Shown here in pieces: positions 39,101-45,184 of a stretch of DNA of 64,000 bases. The notes beneath the pieces are model-generated. The model saw only the letters and a program-made list of their open reading frames with translations. It was not told the origin of the DNA and ran no database searches. Source of the stretch: Aliiroseovarius marinus (GTDB lineage Bacteria; Pseudomonadota; Alphaproteobacteria; Rhodobacterales; Rhodobacteraceae); assembly GCF_004360145.1 (NCBI RefSeq), contig NZ_ML178717.1, positions 96,384-160,383 of the forward strand, in the 5' to 3' direction. The translations under genes were made by a program, and so were the position numbers. Each line of letters starts with the position of its first letter. Within the stretch, counting starts at the first letter, position 1.

Positions 39101-40812
39101 AAGGGCAGCTGCAATCCTCTGGCGGATTGGACGCCACCGTGATCGAGGCCCAAAGCGGCAATGACGTAATCACCAACGCAGGCATTTTCGTCGGCACGTT
39201 CGATCTGGGCGCCGGGCAGAACCTGTTCGACAACCAAGACGGCGCTCTAATGCTGCTGGGCGCGCAATCGCATCTGCATGACGGCAGCGCTGGCGCCTCG
39301 GGACTTCTCAGAAATGCAGGCGAATTGTCATTCGGCGATACCGGCTATCTGAATTATGACGCGCTGATTGCAGCCTATGACCCCGTCGCACGCCCTGCGA
39401 CCCTTGATGATCTATATCTGACGGGAGACTTCCAGCAAACCACAACCGGAACCACCTTCATCGACCTTGATTTCGGCACCCGCACCGCGGACCACCTGAT
39501 CAACACCGGGTCTGCCAATTGGGATGGCACGCTGTCCGTCCTGACCTATAACGCGACGCATCTGCGGTCGGGCATTTCGCGCGCCACGTTCTCGACCGCA
39601 TCGGGCGGTGCGGATATGGGCGGGCTGACCCTTGATATCGCGCCCAGCGCCATCGTCGATTACAAGATCGCCGCCCTATCTGCGAATGAGCTTGCGGTGG
39701 AATGGGACGTAGACTTCGCACCGGAAGAGGCCAACTTCAACCGCAACGAAACCTCGCTGGGCGAGCACCTAAACTCGGCCTTCATTGAGGGCGCACCGAC
39801 CGGATTGCAGGGGCTTTCACAGGCACTGTTCTGGGTGCCGGACGCAAGCTATCTACCGCTGCTCTATGACACCATGAACGCCGACGTCTACGCCGCCCGC
39901 AAAGCCTCGGATCACCAAGGTCTGCTGGGCTTCTCGGAGCGGTTCGGGCGCTGTGACCTGTCGGAAGAGCAATCCAGCTGCCTGACCTTCAGCTTTGCCA
40001 GCGAAAAGAGCCGCCGCCGCGGGGATTTCGAATACCAAGATCAGAAGACGTCGCGTGCCACCGCGCAGCTTAGCGCGGCACGTATGCTGGACAGTGGCGC
40101 ACGTCTTGGGCTCGGGTTCGATTTCGGCTCGCACAGCACCAGCCATACACGGACCGGTGCCAGCGCAACCGGGCGTCACGCGATGCTGGGCCTCAGCTAT
40201 GATGTCGCCCGGTATGGGATCGACTGGACCTTTGGACTGGCCGCTGGACAGGCAAACTCGAAAGTCCGGCGTTATCCGTTCATCGGCGGTAAGACCAAAG
40301 GAACGCTGAACACCACCAGCGTGGCGCTGTCCTTGGGCGCTGAAAAACAGTTTGATCTGGCCCAAGGCTTCTTTGTCCGTCCGGGCGCGCATCTGAGCCT
40401 TGGCAAGACCTCCTCGCAAGCCCTGAATGAACGTGGTGGAGATCTTGCGCTGGCACTGGAGCACAGCGCGGACTGGTTCGTGGTCTTCACCCCGTCCATC
40501 GAGCTGGGCTTTGACGGCCCGCTGCAGGACGGCTGCCGTGCGCAATGCACCACGGTCACCGGCGGGCTGAAGCTGTCGCGTCAGACCTATCTGGGCAATC
40601 GCTCGGCCAGCTCGGTCGGACAGTTCGTCGCAAGCCCCGCAGGATCCGATCCGTTCAATGTGACTGATGCGCTGGAAGACAGCTGGGCTGTCGAGGCCTC
40701 GGTCGGCTTGGAGCTGGCACCGCTGACCTCGGCCGAGATCGTGGCCGAACGTCGCTGGCTTGGAAACGCAACCTCACACAGCGTTGGCTTCCGGTTCGAA
40801 CACGCGTTCTAA
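30154..40812 (+). CDS. Giant Gly-rich repeat autotransporter adhesin-like protein
   Basis: About 3552 residues. A signal peptide (LGLLAGLHALVGAPALA, cleavage before NDPC) is followed by a Cys-containing N-terminal region (about 40-250) and then about 40 repeats (about 332-2864), each ending in a core like AQSIGGGGGNGG and spaced about 60-90 residues, with GD-x-A/S-x-GI before the core. A Pro-rich collagen-like segment with many PGLPGLPG units occupies about 2589-2697. A C-terminal beta-barrel autotransporter domain (about 3246-3552) ends in the typical aromatic FRFEHAF. The repeats should form a long beta-helix on the cell surface. The start is uncertain: TTG 30154 or GTG 30163 are the only near starts and neither has a clear ribosome site. 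Probable roles are adhesion or biofilm (inference). Confidence 0.88.
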   Translation: MLRVSGFRLGAAVKLTCYVSKLGLLAGLHALVGAPALANDPCLEDDGNPVSGAIVEVFCEGNQSNGVHFPKFTFVPLAGWHLLNPFNPNTFSEIEVAYLDRPIVTNNISAIRLLTYAQPYLDYGTDFEARLLPDGNGRYIGASGFGASAVQLSSYGAYLMQGDVNLPYLDERFGFSGSDLSLRIDNSYPTRGPGDGAIYFDDTTKDFGHDRSNAQYANWAAGNAFQMVTTGDRGHGVVVESYGGHGSGGSSDRTYGGPGGRGGVLGAIIQGRITTYGNDAAGILIRSKGGNGGNGHNGTLIGGGGSGGIGGRGEYVVLNNMASISTHGFRSSGIVAQSLGGGGGLGGNGGWVSGSGGAGGAASSGGIVYVTNQNWASIVTRGAGANGILAQSIGGFAGTAGSGGYLFSAGGNGLSGGNGSGVFVTNNASIDTWGAYDAVGILAQSIGGGGGAGGAADGAYAIGGTGGLGGDSAGLKVINRGTINTHWGRRSHGILAQSIGGGGGVGGSANGAGALGGDGNSAGSSNQAIVENSGAIYTAGQDAIGIFVQSIGGGGGHGGNASGMAAIGGRGGFGGNGGLAIVRNDGYVSTWGHYSTGISAQSIGGGGGTGGSATASGAFGSFAMGGSGGFGGGGASVEVTNNSGFSGSANITTRGDYADGILAQSIGGGGGNGGAAMSSAFGAGFSAAFALGANGGVGGGAGNVTVNYRGAIRTEGDWSSAVRAQSLGGGGGNGGYAVSGAAAATGALSFALGGSGAAGGQAQSVSVTTYHNLLTLGDRSTAILAQSIGGGGGNGGFAFSGAMSGVGSLSFALGGSGARGGGGANVTVDSHGNIATAGLMSAGIVAQSIGGGGGNGGHSMAQSFGGVGAGSLALGGSGSLGTYAGHVNVTSRGQIDTSGDGAHGIVAQSIGGGGGNGGFAVAGAASGGGTLSVAVGGAAGAGGGGRTVTVTTYDRIGTQGDHATGILAQSLGGGGGNGGMALAAGASGKGALSVALGGAGGDGGTSQRVSVTANGAIVTAGDMSSGLVAQSIGGGGGRGGMAIAGALSGTASGSLSLGGRGGGGGNGADVWANAAGLVLTQGDGATGVLAQSIGGGGGDGGMAISASASFTASATASIGGSGGVGGNGARVDLRASNGAWTFGNNANALVAQSIGGGGGNGGMSSSGSFAATGSVGLGFGGAGGIGGHGGRVDVIVANSAIPDRNIETYGDNSTAIIAQSIGGGGGNGGFSASSANAGTGSATMAFGGSASIGGRGGYVTASVTESILTTGDMSHGLVAQSVGGGGGNGGFALSGGFGGNRATLAMGGSGGNGQIGGAVAVSLGTTAFDTSIRTEGDGSVGVLAQSIGGGGGNGGFAIGADASNSAFTAGMAMGGSGGTGANGNTVTLTSRAAVTTLGDHATGLSAQSIGGGGGNGGFAVSGGLNAGTAALNVALGGAGGAGGAGSSVTLDSFKDISTAGSFSGAILAQSIGGGGGNGGFSAKAGVSSTANGGFALGGRGASGGAAGSVQVSAEGQLLTLGDHSAGILAQSIGGGGGNGGFAITGSFSRTAAANVGIGGRGSAGGAGSFVGVTNAASIITAGDFAMGLAAQSIGGGGGNGGFTIGGTLARSANMGVTIGGAGAGAVQGGSVEVTNTGDITTGGVQSDGLLAQSIGGGGGNGGFTLGGTASSGRAATVSLGGNAGSGGAGGLVTVYNTGDLFTLGDRSAGLVAQSIGGGGGTAGSAGSLSATSGNALTLALGGSGGNGGNGGAVYVTNSGSISTSGEGAQALLAQSVGGGGGMAGGTLSLRAAGSASASLTIGASGGIGGAGSNVALIQTGIAGGGTSLQTYGQGADAVQLQSIGGGGGNGSYIIAGGGNKGAGGSLSMGSSGGAGGNAGTVTGQVGAAGALITLYTRGDDAAAIRAQSIGGGGGNGSFTMAAQGTSGAGLSLTMGGRGGSGGAGGTVTLEELHANIYTAGAGSAGIVAESIGGGGGSANLHLSGALSKSNALSLQLGADGGTGSRAGDVRIVSNGHVVTQGVNAAGIVARSIGGGGGNAGVNIGLALSSKANGVAVTLGGTGGSGGHSGAVSVVSNSVIDTAADGSGGIMAHAVGGGGGTGGFAGAFAGSFDDGKTLNLQLGGNGGTGHYGGTVDVTSNGMILTRGADAIGISALSLGGGGGSGGGAMAFNFALDNEAAQLSLASGGDGVMGGYASGVTVTNTAAISTGGTRSHGITAQSIGGGGGNGGQAVAGSIVAKKSGSGAKQFFVGLGGAGGDGNHAGTVDVQNDAGITTLAANSHAILAQSIGGGGGTANQALSLAFSGADSTAFGLSLGGDGGDGGFADRVSVTNTAALYTQGILSRGIQAQSIGGGGGAGGFTGSAAMGRGGDTNQYAFAIGGAGGTGNIGSAVHVAHAGYLLTTGAFSEGVLAQSIGGGGGAGGSALAMTRATTPANGQNGDPARNLAVAVGIGGQGGTGAHGGAVNVDIDGVVNTFGLNSHGVMAQSIGGGGGAGGNSKAVTIFAGKEDTNQPNGPQNRSRVLTMGGDGGAAGNGGAVTVENDSWVVTYGANAFGIMAQSVGGGGGVGGHGEHGKPTIDELVAIGGDLVANLPTIPALPAFPSVGSTPGLPGAPGLPGLPTMPNFTNLPDLPSLKDLGGLPGLNGITVPGLPGLPGLPGLPVVANLPEAPDVPGLPPAPEPPEAPEAPEAEDEEDGVSRFEIAVGGRGGASGDGGLVTVANRGNVMALGEGAIGVFAQSVGGGGGLGGYGAVGETGTIGLGGSGGAGGHGGDVLVTNDGLILTAGTAGYGIFAQSVGGGGGMAGNVDRGVQGEENTSALAFGASGGAGGNGGDVTVISNGAIVTLGDGATAIFAQSVGGGGGLLGQIGEGRGLVGSTGAVGTAGDVLVDHTGTIITAGDGAHGIFATALDGNGAPSGSVTVNYSGDITVLGKGAHAILAQTTAIGGPANRVEIGIGKGSTVTGGTDTATVSLVGGTDNSLTNEGQLQSSGGLDATVIEAQSGNDVITNAGIFVGTFDLGAGQNLFDNQDGALMLLGAQSHLHDGSAGASGLLRNAGELSFGDTGYLNYDALIAAYDPVARPATLDDLYLTGDFQQTTTGTTFIDLDFGTRTADHLINTGSANWDGTLSVLTYNATHLRSGISRATFSTASGGADMGGLTLDIAPSAIVDYKIAALSANELAVEWDVDFAPEEANFNRNETSLGEHLNSAFIEGAPTGLQGLSQALFWVPDASYLPLLYDTMNADVYAARKASDHQGLLGFSERFGRCDLSEEQSSCLTFSFASEKSRRRGDFEYQDQKTSRATAQLSAARMLDSGARLGLGFDFGSHSTSHTRTGASATGRHAMLGLSYDVARYGIDWTFGLAAGQANSKVRRYPFIGGKTKGTLNTTSVALSLGAEKQFDLAQGFFVRPGAHLSLGKTSSQALNERGGDLALALEHSADWFVVFTPSIELGFDGPLQDGCRAQCTTVTGGLKLSRQTYLGNRSASSVGQFVASPAGSDPFNVTDALEDSWAVEASVGLELAPLTSAEIVAERRWLGNATSHSVGFRFEHAF
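31147..38748 (+). repeat. About 40 coding repeats of the SIGGGGG module
   Basis: In-frame repeats inside the autotransporter. The nucleotide core encodes A-Q-S-I/V/L-G5 with variable GGC/GGT/GGA/GGG codon choice, so the protein sequence is more conserved than the DNA. The central repeats (about 32140-35120) are most uniform (GGGGGNGG); flanking ones diverge (AGG, MAGG, LGG). Confidence 0.88.
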
Positions 40813-40837
40813 AGCGCGCCGCGTCTTGGCGCGCTTT
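40811..40837. terminator. Bidirectional terminator between autotransporter and ialB-like gene
   Basis: Perfect arms AAAGCGCGCC (40811-40820) and GGCGCGCTTT (40828-40837), 7-base loop. The stem begins inside the autotransporter stop codon and lies 9 bases from the end of the convergent ialB-like gene, so it can serve both. Confidence 0.7.
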
Positions 40838-40845
40838 AGGCCGGC

Positions 40846-41322
40846 TTACTCGGCCAGCTTGATCGCGTCAAAGCTTTGCGCAAACCCATCAAGCTGAAGG
40901 GTGAAGCTAACGTCCTGATCAGGCGCCATCCGGAAGGTCAGTGGCTGCTCGCCCCCGGACAGGAACATCTCTGAAATCTCGCCCGAGAACGGCGTTTGTG
41001 CATAGCAGGCCGCGGTATCGCAGGTTTCAAGCGCCAAGGTGATGTTGCCAAGCGTGACGCCAGTCGGGATATGCACGCCGACGGGCAACTCAACAGACAA
41101 CAACGCATGGCCCGGAAGGTCCAGCTCTTCCGAGGTCACAACCGTGCTGCGCACAATCGGCGCGCCACTTTGTGCGTCAATCACGGTCTGCGTCGCCCGA
41201 CACACCAGCGTGGCCCCACGCGCTGCCGAGAGGCACTGTTGTTGCCAATTGCGCGCCTCTTGCGCCTGCGCGATCATCGGAAGTGTGGATACAAGCAGGC
41301 AGGTTGCAGCAAATCGGATCAT
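40846..41322 (-). CDS. Invasion-associated locus B (IalB)-family protein
   Basis: 158 residues with a signal peptide (MIRFAATCLLVSTLPMIAQA, cleavage before QEARNW). The mature part shows IalB-type features: early NWQQQC and LVCRATQ cysteines, IPTGVTLGNITLALETCDTAACYA and LDGFAQSFDAI near the end. The family consists of small periplasmic or surface proteins found through alphaproteobacteria; the Bartonella member is linked to erythrocyte invasion, but in marine relatives the role is unknown. It converges on the autotransporter gene. Confidence 0.88.
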   Translation of the reverse strand: MIRFAATCLLVSTLPMIAQAQEARNWQQQCLSAARGATLVCRATQTVIDAQSGAPIVRSTVVTSEELDLPGHALLSVELPVGVHIPTGVTLGNITLALETCDTAACYAQTPFSGEISEMFLSGGEQPLTFRMAPDQDVSFTLQLDGFAQSFDAIKLAE

Positions 41323-41763
41323 AGGGGCCTCTTTTCTAAACTAAATTTCTGGTCTCAATCGCGCTGTATTCGGCGTCCGGACCAGAAAGCGAGAAGCTGT
41401 TGCCTGTGTCAAGCATTGCCAGAGTTGGCGCAGCAATTGTCGGGACTTGTTGTGAAAAGGGTCCGATATGCATTTGCGCAGAAATGACCGCCGCAATCTG
41501 TCGTTGATAATTCTTCGACGTGGAATTGTGCAGACACAATCCAGCATGCGCAAAAAATGGCAGGTGCTTGGCTCGGTCGCCTCCATTCCCACACCTAATG
41601 GTTGTGTTTTGCAAACAGCCTTCCCAACGCCTCAAAGGCGCCATATTCAAAGCTTACCTAACGAGAGATTTCGCGATTCATTTGCGAATTGTTATTACCC
41701 TTGGGGAAACAATGCTGCCAACCCACAGCAGACCCTTGAAAATGAAGCAACACAGATAAGCAC
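41323..41763. other. AT-richer intergenic region upstream of the Hint gene
   Basis: 441 bases with no convincing gene; small reading frames here have no recognisable domains and no ribosome sites. A short inverted repeat, TTCGC-N9-GCGAA, lies around 41673-41691. It probably contains the promoters of the divergent ialB-like and Hint genes, but I could not define the boxes. Confidence 0.5.
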
Positions 41764-42726
41764 ATGGCAACAATTAATCTCACGCTCCAGGATGTGAATG
41801 GCGACCCGTTTCTGTCGCCCGGTTCGAACATCAACATCACCACGAACAACACGCCGAATGCGATCTTCAACGAGCCCTCTGGATTAACGACACTGGAAGT
41901 CGTGTCCACAGGTGACACCGTAACGATCGGTGGGGTTGAATACACCTACGAATACCTTGGATCTGGTGATGTGCGGGGCGATCCCTTGCAGCCCACCGCG
42001 TTCATTCGTCTGACCGGGTCGACCGATCCCAACGCGCCGCTTCCGGTGGGGACGACCTATGCGATCGACCTGACGGGGCAGCCCGGTGATCCGGACTATC
42101 CGAACGTGCAGAATGGTAACACCAAGCTGACCGTTAACACGTTGAACACGACGGATCCGGTTCCTTTCCCATGTTTCGTCGCCGGCACGCTGATCGAAAC
42201 TCTGGACGGCCCTCGCGCCGTTGAGGACATTCAGGTCGGTGACATGGTGTGGACCATGGACAACGGCTTCCAGCCGGTCCGCTGGGTTGGCACCGCCAAG
42301 GTTGAAGCCGAAGGTGACATGGCGCCGATCGAGTTTACGCCGGGTGCGATCGGAAACAAGCAGGCGCTGCGCGTATCCCCGCAGCACCGTGTTCTGGTCA
42401 GCGGCTGGAAAGCCGAGCTTTACTGTGGCAGCGATCAAGTGCTTGTCGCAGCAGCACATCTTGCGACAGGTGACAAGGTGCGCCGTCTTCCCGGTGGCCA
42501 GGTGACCTATGTCCACCTGCTGTTTGACCAGCACGAGATCGTTGAGACGGACGGTGCGCTGACCGAAAGCCTGTATATCGGCCCGGAAAGCGTGAAAGCG
42601 CTTCCGAAAGAGTCGGTTGAAGAGCTTCTGACCCTCTTCCCCGAACTGATGAGCCGCACGGGTCAAGATCCCGTCGCCCGCCGCGTAGCAAAACGCCATG
42701 AAGCAGCGCTGCTTGCGGCGTCCTGA
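41764..42726 (+). CDS. Hint-domain protein (hedgehog/intein-type)
   Basis: 320 residues. About 135 residues of Thr/Asn-rich beta-like sequence with no signal peptide lead into a Hint domain (about 137-285). The Hint start is CFVAGTLIETLDGPRAVEDI with nucleophile C137, followed by GDMVWTMDNGFQPVRWVG and SPQHRVLVSG with the conserved His. Such proteins are numerous in Rhodobacteraceae, and their Hint domains are thought to mediate self-cleavage or ester formation of secreted or surface proteins. A terminator follows the stop. Confidence 0.85.
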   Translation: MATINLTLQDVNGDPFLSPGSNINITTNNTPNAIFNEPSGLTTLEVVSTGDTVTIGGVEYTYEYLGSGDVRGDPLQPTAFIRLTGSTDPNAPLPVGTTYAIDLTGQPGDPDYPNVQNGNTKLTVNTLNTTDPVPFPCFVAGTLIETLDGPRAVEDIQVGDMVWTMDNGFQPVRWVGTAKVEAEGDMAPIEFTPGAIGNKQALRVSPQHRVLVSGWKAELYCGSDQVLVAAAHLATGDKVRRLPGGQVTYVHLLFDQHEIVETDGALTESLYIGPESVKALPKESVEELLTLFPELMSRTGQDPVARRVAKRHEAALLAAS

Positions 42727-42739
42727 CACGAAGCAAACC

Positions 42740-42766
42740 GAAGCCCGCATTAAATGTGCGGGCTTC
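42740..42766 (+). terminator. Terminator after the Hint gene
   Basis: Perfect arms GAAGCCCGCA (42740-42749) and TGCGGGCTTC (42757-42766) with a 7-base loop, 14 bases after the stop. Only a weak T/C tract follows. Confidence 0.65.
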
Positions 42767-43082
42767 ACCCCCTTCTGACTGCCCCCCGGGCCAGACGACC
42801 CAGCCCAGCATCACGCAGGCTTTGTGTCGCAGAAACACCAGCCTTCCCGAAACTTGAGCATTCCCATCCTCCTGCGGGTTGACGCGCCAGATGGCGTTCC
42901 CTAGCTGTGCCCCATACGCACGAGGCACGCTGCCTCTTGCTCATGGAGATTTTATGAAAGAGTCCCGGGCCTAACGCCCGTTCCTGGCGACCCAAATTCA
43001 GGAACACCCACATTGATAGCCACACTCACGCGCGATGCTGAGTGTGCCTGTTTCTGTACTTTCGTAAGATCGAGACACTCCA
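42767..43082. other. Intergenic region before the YjhX-like gene
   Basis: About 315 bases without a convincing gene. It contains several small inverted repeats, the clearest being CACACTCA-N10-TGAGTGTG at 43021-43046, described separately. Confidence 0.4.
43021..43046. promoter_or_regulatory. Inverted repeat upstream of the YjhX/GNAT pair
   Basis: CACACTCA (43021-43028) and TGAGTGTG (43039-43046), perfect, 37 bases before the YjhX start. It could be an autoregulatory operator of the toxin-antitoxin-like pair or a leader hairpin. Confidence 0.45.
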
Positions 43083-43340
43083 ATGAATATCTCAAAGCAC
43101 GAACAACGTGTTTTGCATGAGCTCGCCCTTGGCGGGTCCATCCATCATGAACGCCTGGAAAACGGAAAAATCCACAGCGTGATCTGTTATACGCGCGACG
43201 GCCATGTGCTGTCCGATTGCACGCTCAGCGTTTTCCAGCGACTTTTAAAGAAACGCTTCATCCGCTCGAAAAACGGTGCTCCCTACCGGGTCTCTCCTCT
43301 GGGGATCAAATCCGTACGCGCGCAAATGAACCAACGATAG
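43083..43340 (+). CDS. yjhX: YjhX/TopAI-family toxin-like protein (UPF0386)
   Basis: 85 residues, exactly the family size. The conserved layout is visible: MNISKHEQRVLHELALGGSI, then ICYTRDGHVLSDCTLSVFQR and a basic LKKRFIRSKNGAPYRVSPLG. The E. coli member (YjhX, also TopAI) inhibits DNA topoisomerase I and is neutralised by the GNAT-like protein YjhQ. Here too a GNAT gene follows 9 bases downstream, so the toxin-antitoxin pairing appears conserved. Toxicity in this organism is inferred. Confidence 0.9.
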   Translation: MNISKHEQRVLHELALGGSIHHERLENGKIHSVICYTRDGHVLSDCTLSVFQRLLKKRFIRSKNGAPYRVSPLGIKSVRAQMNQR

Positions 43341-43349
43341 GAAAGACCA

Positions 43350-43871
43350 ATGAACCAAACAGACATCGAAGACATTCTGAATGTTCATCTGCTGGCCTTT
43401 GGTGACGAAGAAGGCCCCGAGATCGCCGCGCTGGCGCGCGCGCTTCTTGCGCTGCCGGACACGATCTCAATCAGCGCGCGGCGCGAGGGGGCCATCGCTG
43501 GCAACGTACTGTTCACACCCTTTGTCTTTCAGGACCATCCAGGCACAACATGTTACCTGCTGGCGCCTTGCGCCGTGTTGCCCCAGCATCAAGGGTCAGG
43601 GGTTGGGAAAGAGCTGATGGAGCGCAGCATCGACCATCTTCGATCTATCGGCGTGGACGCTGTGTTTGTCCTTGGCGTGCCCGACTTCTATCCGCGCTAT
43701 GGGTATGTTCCGACGGACAAACAGACCCCCTACCCCGAGCTTTTGACCATTCCAGAATCCTGGATGGCGCTTGAGCTGACGCCTGGGGCCGTGGCGCCTC
43801 TTAGCGGAAAACCCACGGCGGTCGAGGCATTCATGCATCCCGAGCTCTGGGACACATCCGCCTACGGATAG
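43350..43871 (+). CDS. GNAT N-acetyltransferase, YjhQ-like candidate antitoxin
   Basis: 173 residues. GNAT fold: the acetyl-CoA site motif is QHQGSGVGKELMERSIDHL (about 83-101), followed by VFVLGVPDFYPRYGYVP, typical of YhbS/YjhQ-like acetyltransferases. It begins 9 bases after the YjhX-like gene with an AGGAAAG ribosome site that overlaps the end of that gene. In E. coli the corresponding YjhQ acts as antitoxin to TopAI. The alternative is a generic small-molecule acetyltransferase. Confidence 0.88.
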   Translation: MNQTDIEDILNVHLLAFGDEEGPEIAALARALLALPDTISISARREGAIAGNVLFTPFVFQDHPGTTCYLLAPCAVLPQHQGSGVGKELMERSIDHLRSIGVDAVFVLGVPDFYPRYGYVPTDKQTPYPELLTIPESWMALELTPGAVAPLSGKPTAVEAFMHPELWDTSAYG

Positions 43872-43962
43872 CGCGGCCTGCGACGGGCAAATCGGGCATT
43901 TGTTGTTCTGCATCAGATGCTTGGTTTGTCCTCCGGGTCGTGGCATACGGTCAGCTCTGACC

Positions 43963-44008
43963 AATCCCATGGGCGCGCTCATGCTAAACATTACGCGCCC
44001 ATGGGATT
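43963..44008. repeat. Perfect 15-base inverted repeat
   Basis: AATCCCATGGGCGCG (43963-43977) and its exact complement CGCGCCCATGGGATT (43994-44008) with a 16-base spacer. Each arm itself contains the palindrome CCCATGGG. It could be a terminator for the yjhX/GNAT unit, though no T-run follows directly, or a protein-binding or mobile-element remnant. Confidence 0.75.
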
Positions 44009-44048
44009 TACTTTGCTGCTGATTTTTAGCCGCTTGAGCCCTACGTGG

Positions 44049-44077
44049 TTGAAAGCCTCTTTCATATTCACTATTTT
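44049..44077 (+). promoter_or_regulatory. Candidate promoter of the RND efflux operon
   Basis: TTGAAA (44049-44054), 17-base spacer, TATTTT (44072-44077). The -10 box lies inside a palindrome, consistent with repression. Confidence 0.55.
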
Positions 44078-44120
44078 GAATATATTGATCCTGATCAAGT
44101 CCCACTACGAGCGACTCGTA
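44064..44120. promoter_or_regulatory. Three tandem palindromes, candidate operators
   Basis: ATATTCA-N6-TGAATAT (44064-44083, covering the -10), TTGATC-N2-GATCAA (44085-44098) and TACGAG-N3-CTCGTA (44106-44120). All three are perfect. No regulator gene is adjacent, so the binding protein would be encoded elsewhere. Confidence 0.6.
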
Positions 44121-44206
44121 TATACTTTTGGCCCAAGCTGGAACTGGTTGTGTTTCACGCGAATGTACGGACTCGGTTTGAGCCACCCACCGCAAAGGAG
44201 ATTGCG

Positions 44207-45184
44207 ATGCGTAGAATAGTTTTGCCCCTGTTGGTTGCCTTGTTCCCGTTTGCGGCCACGGCCGAAGAACCGTTCGTCGCAAATGCTGTCGACGTCACTG
44301 AATGGAAAGCCGTGTTTGGCCGGATCGAAGCGCGTGATCGCGTTCAGGCGCGGTCGCGACTTGGTGGCACGATCATCTCGATCGACGTCTCCGAGGGTTC
44401 CACGGTCGAGAAAGGCCAGCAGATCGCCAGCATCACGGACGAAAAGCTAACCCTACAACTGAACGCGGTGGATGCGACGCTGACCTCGCTGGAGTCGCAG
44501 TTGGACACGGCTTCGGCTGACCTGAAGCGTGGCGAAGACCTGCTGGAACGTGGGGTCGCCACCGCACAACAACTGGATCAGCTGCGCACGCGCGTGGACG
44601 TGATCAAGGGACAAATCGGCACCGCGCAGGCCGAACGGAGCGTTTTGGAACAGCGCGAAGCGGAAGGCGCTGTGCTGGCGCCGATCGGCGGCGCGGTTCT
44701 TCAAGTTCCCTTGACCGAAGGCTCTGTCGTCATGCCCGGCGAAAGTATCGCCGAGATCGGCGGAGGCGGCTTCTTCCTGCGCCTTGCTGTGCCGGAACGC
44801 CATGCGAACTATCTGGAAGAAGGTGCGGAAATCCGCATTGGCGGCGATGAAGGCGAGACCACCGGGGTCCTGGCCAAGCTCTATCCCCAAATCGAAAACG
44901 GCCGCGTGATCGTCGACGTGGAATTCGCAGGCATGGAGACCGACTTTGTGGACGCCCGCGTGTTGGTGCGCCTGCCGGTGGGCAAGTCGACGACTTTGCT
45001 GGTACCCGAAGGCACAGTTTCGACCCGCATGGGGCTGGACTTCGTCACCGTGCAGTCCGCAGACGGCGCGAAGTCGCAGCGCTCGGTCGTCACGGGTGGC
45101 GCGCACCAGATGGACGGCGTCGAGATGATTGAAATTCTGTCGGGTCTCACCGCAGGCGAACAGGTGGTGACCAGCCATGAGTAA
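44207..45184 (+). CDS. RND efflux periplasmic adaptor (membrane fusion protein)
   Basis: 325 residues from ATG at 44207 with AAAGGAG six bases upstream; the frame is open further left but that part is not conserved. It has a signal peptide (MRRIVLPLLVALFPFAATA), a lipoyl/barrel-sandwich half (about 40-75, ARSRLGGTIISIDVSEGSTV), a coiled-coil hairpin (about 85-145) and beta-barrel domains. It bridges the inner-membrane pump and an outer-membrane channel; no TolC-like channel is encoded nearby. It overlaps the pump gene by 8 bases. Confidence 0.93.
   Translation: MRRIVLPLLVALFPFAATAEEPFVANAVDVTEWKAVFGRIEARDRVQARSRLGGTIISIDVSEGSTVEKGQQIASITDEKLTLQLNAVDATLTSLESQLDTASADLKRGEDLLERGVATAQQLDQLRTRVDVIKGQIGTAQAERSVLEQREAEGAVLAPIGGAVLQVPLTEGSVVMPGESIAEIGGGGFFLRLAVPERHANYLEEGAEIRIGGDEGETTGVLAKLYPQIENGRVIVDVEFAGMETDFVDARVLVRLPVGKSTTLLVPEGTVSTRMGLDFVTVQSADGAKSQRSVVTGGAHQMDGVEMIEILSGLTAGEQVVTSHE

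Larger units (their letters stand above)
43872..44206. promoter_or_regulatory. Palindrome-rich region upstream of the RND efflux operon
   Basis: 335 bases, AT-rich in its second half, without a convincing gene. It holds a 15-base inverted repeat (43963-44008), a sigma-70-like promoter (44049-44077) and three palindromes in tandem (44064-44120), each listed separately. Confidence 0.6.

Noticed and set aside
41468..41797. Small plus-strand reading frame upstream of the Hint gene
   Set aside because: No domain, no ribosome site, and it overlaps the well-supported Hint start.
43917..44219. Small plus-strand reading frame in the RND promoter region
   Set aside because: It overlaps the promoter, palindromes and adaptor start, and its sequence looks like translated AT-rich non-coding DNA.
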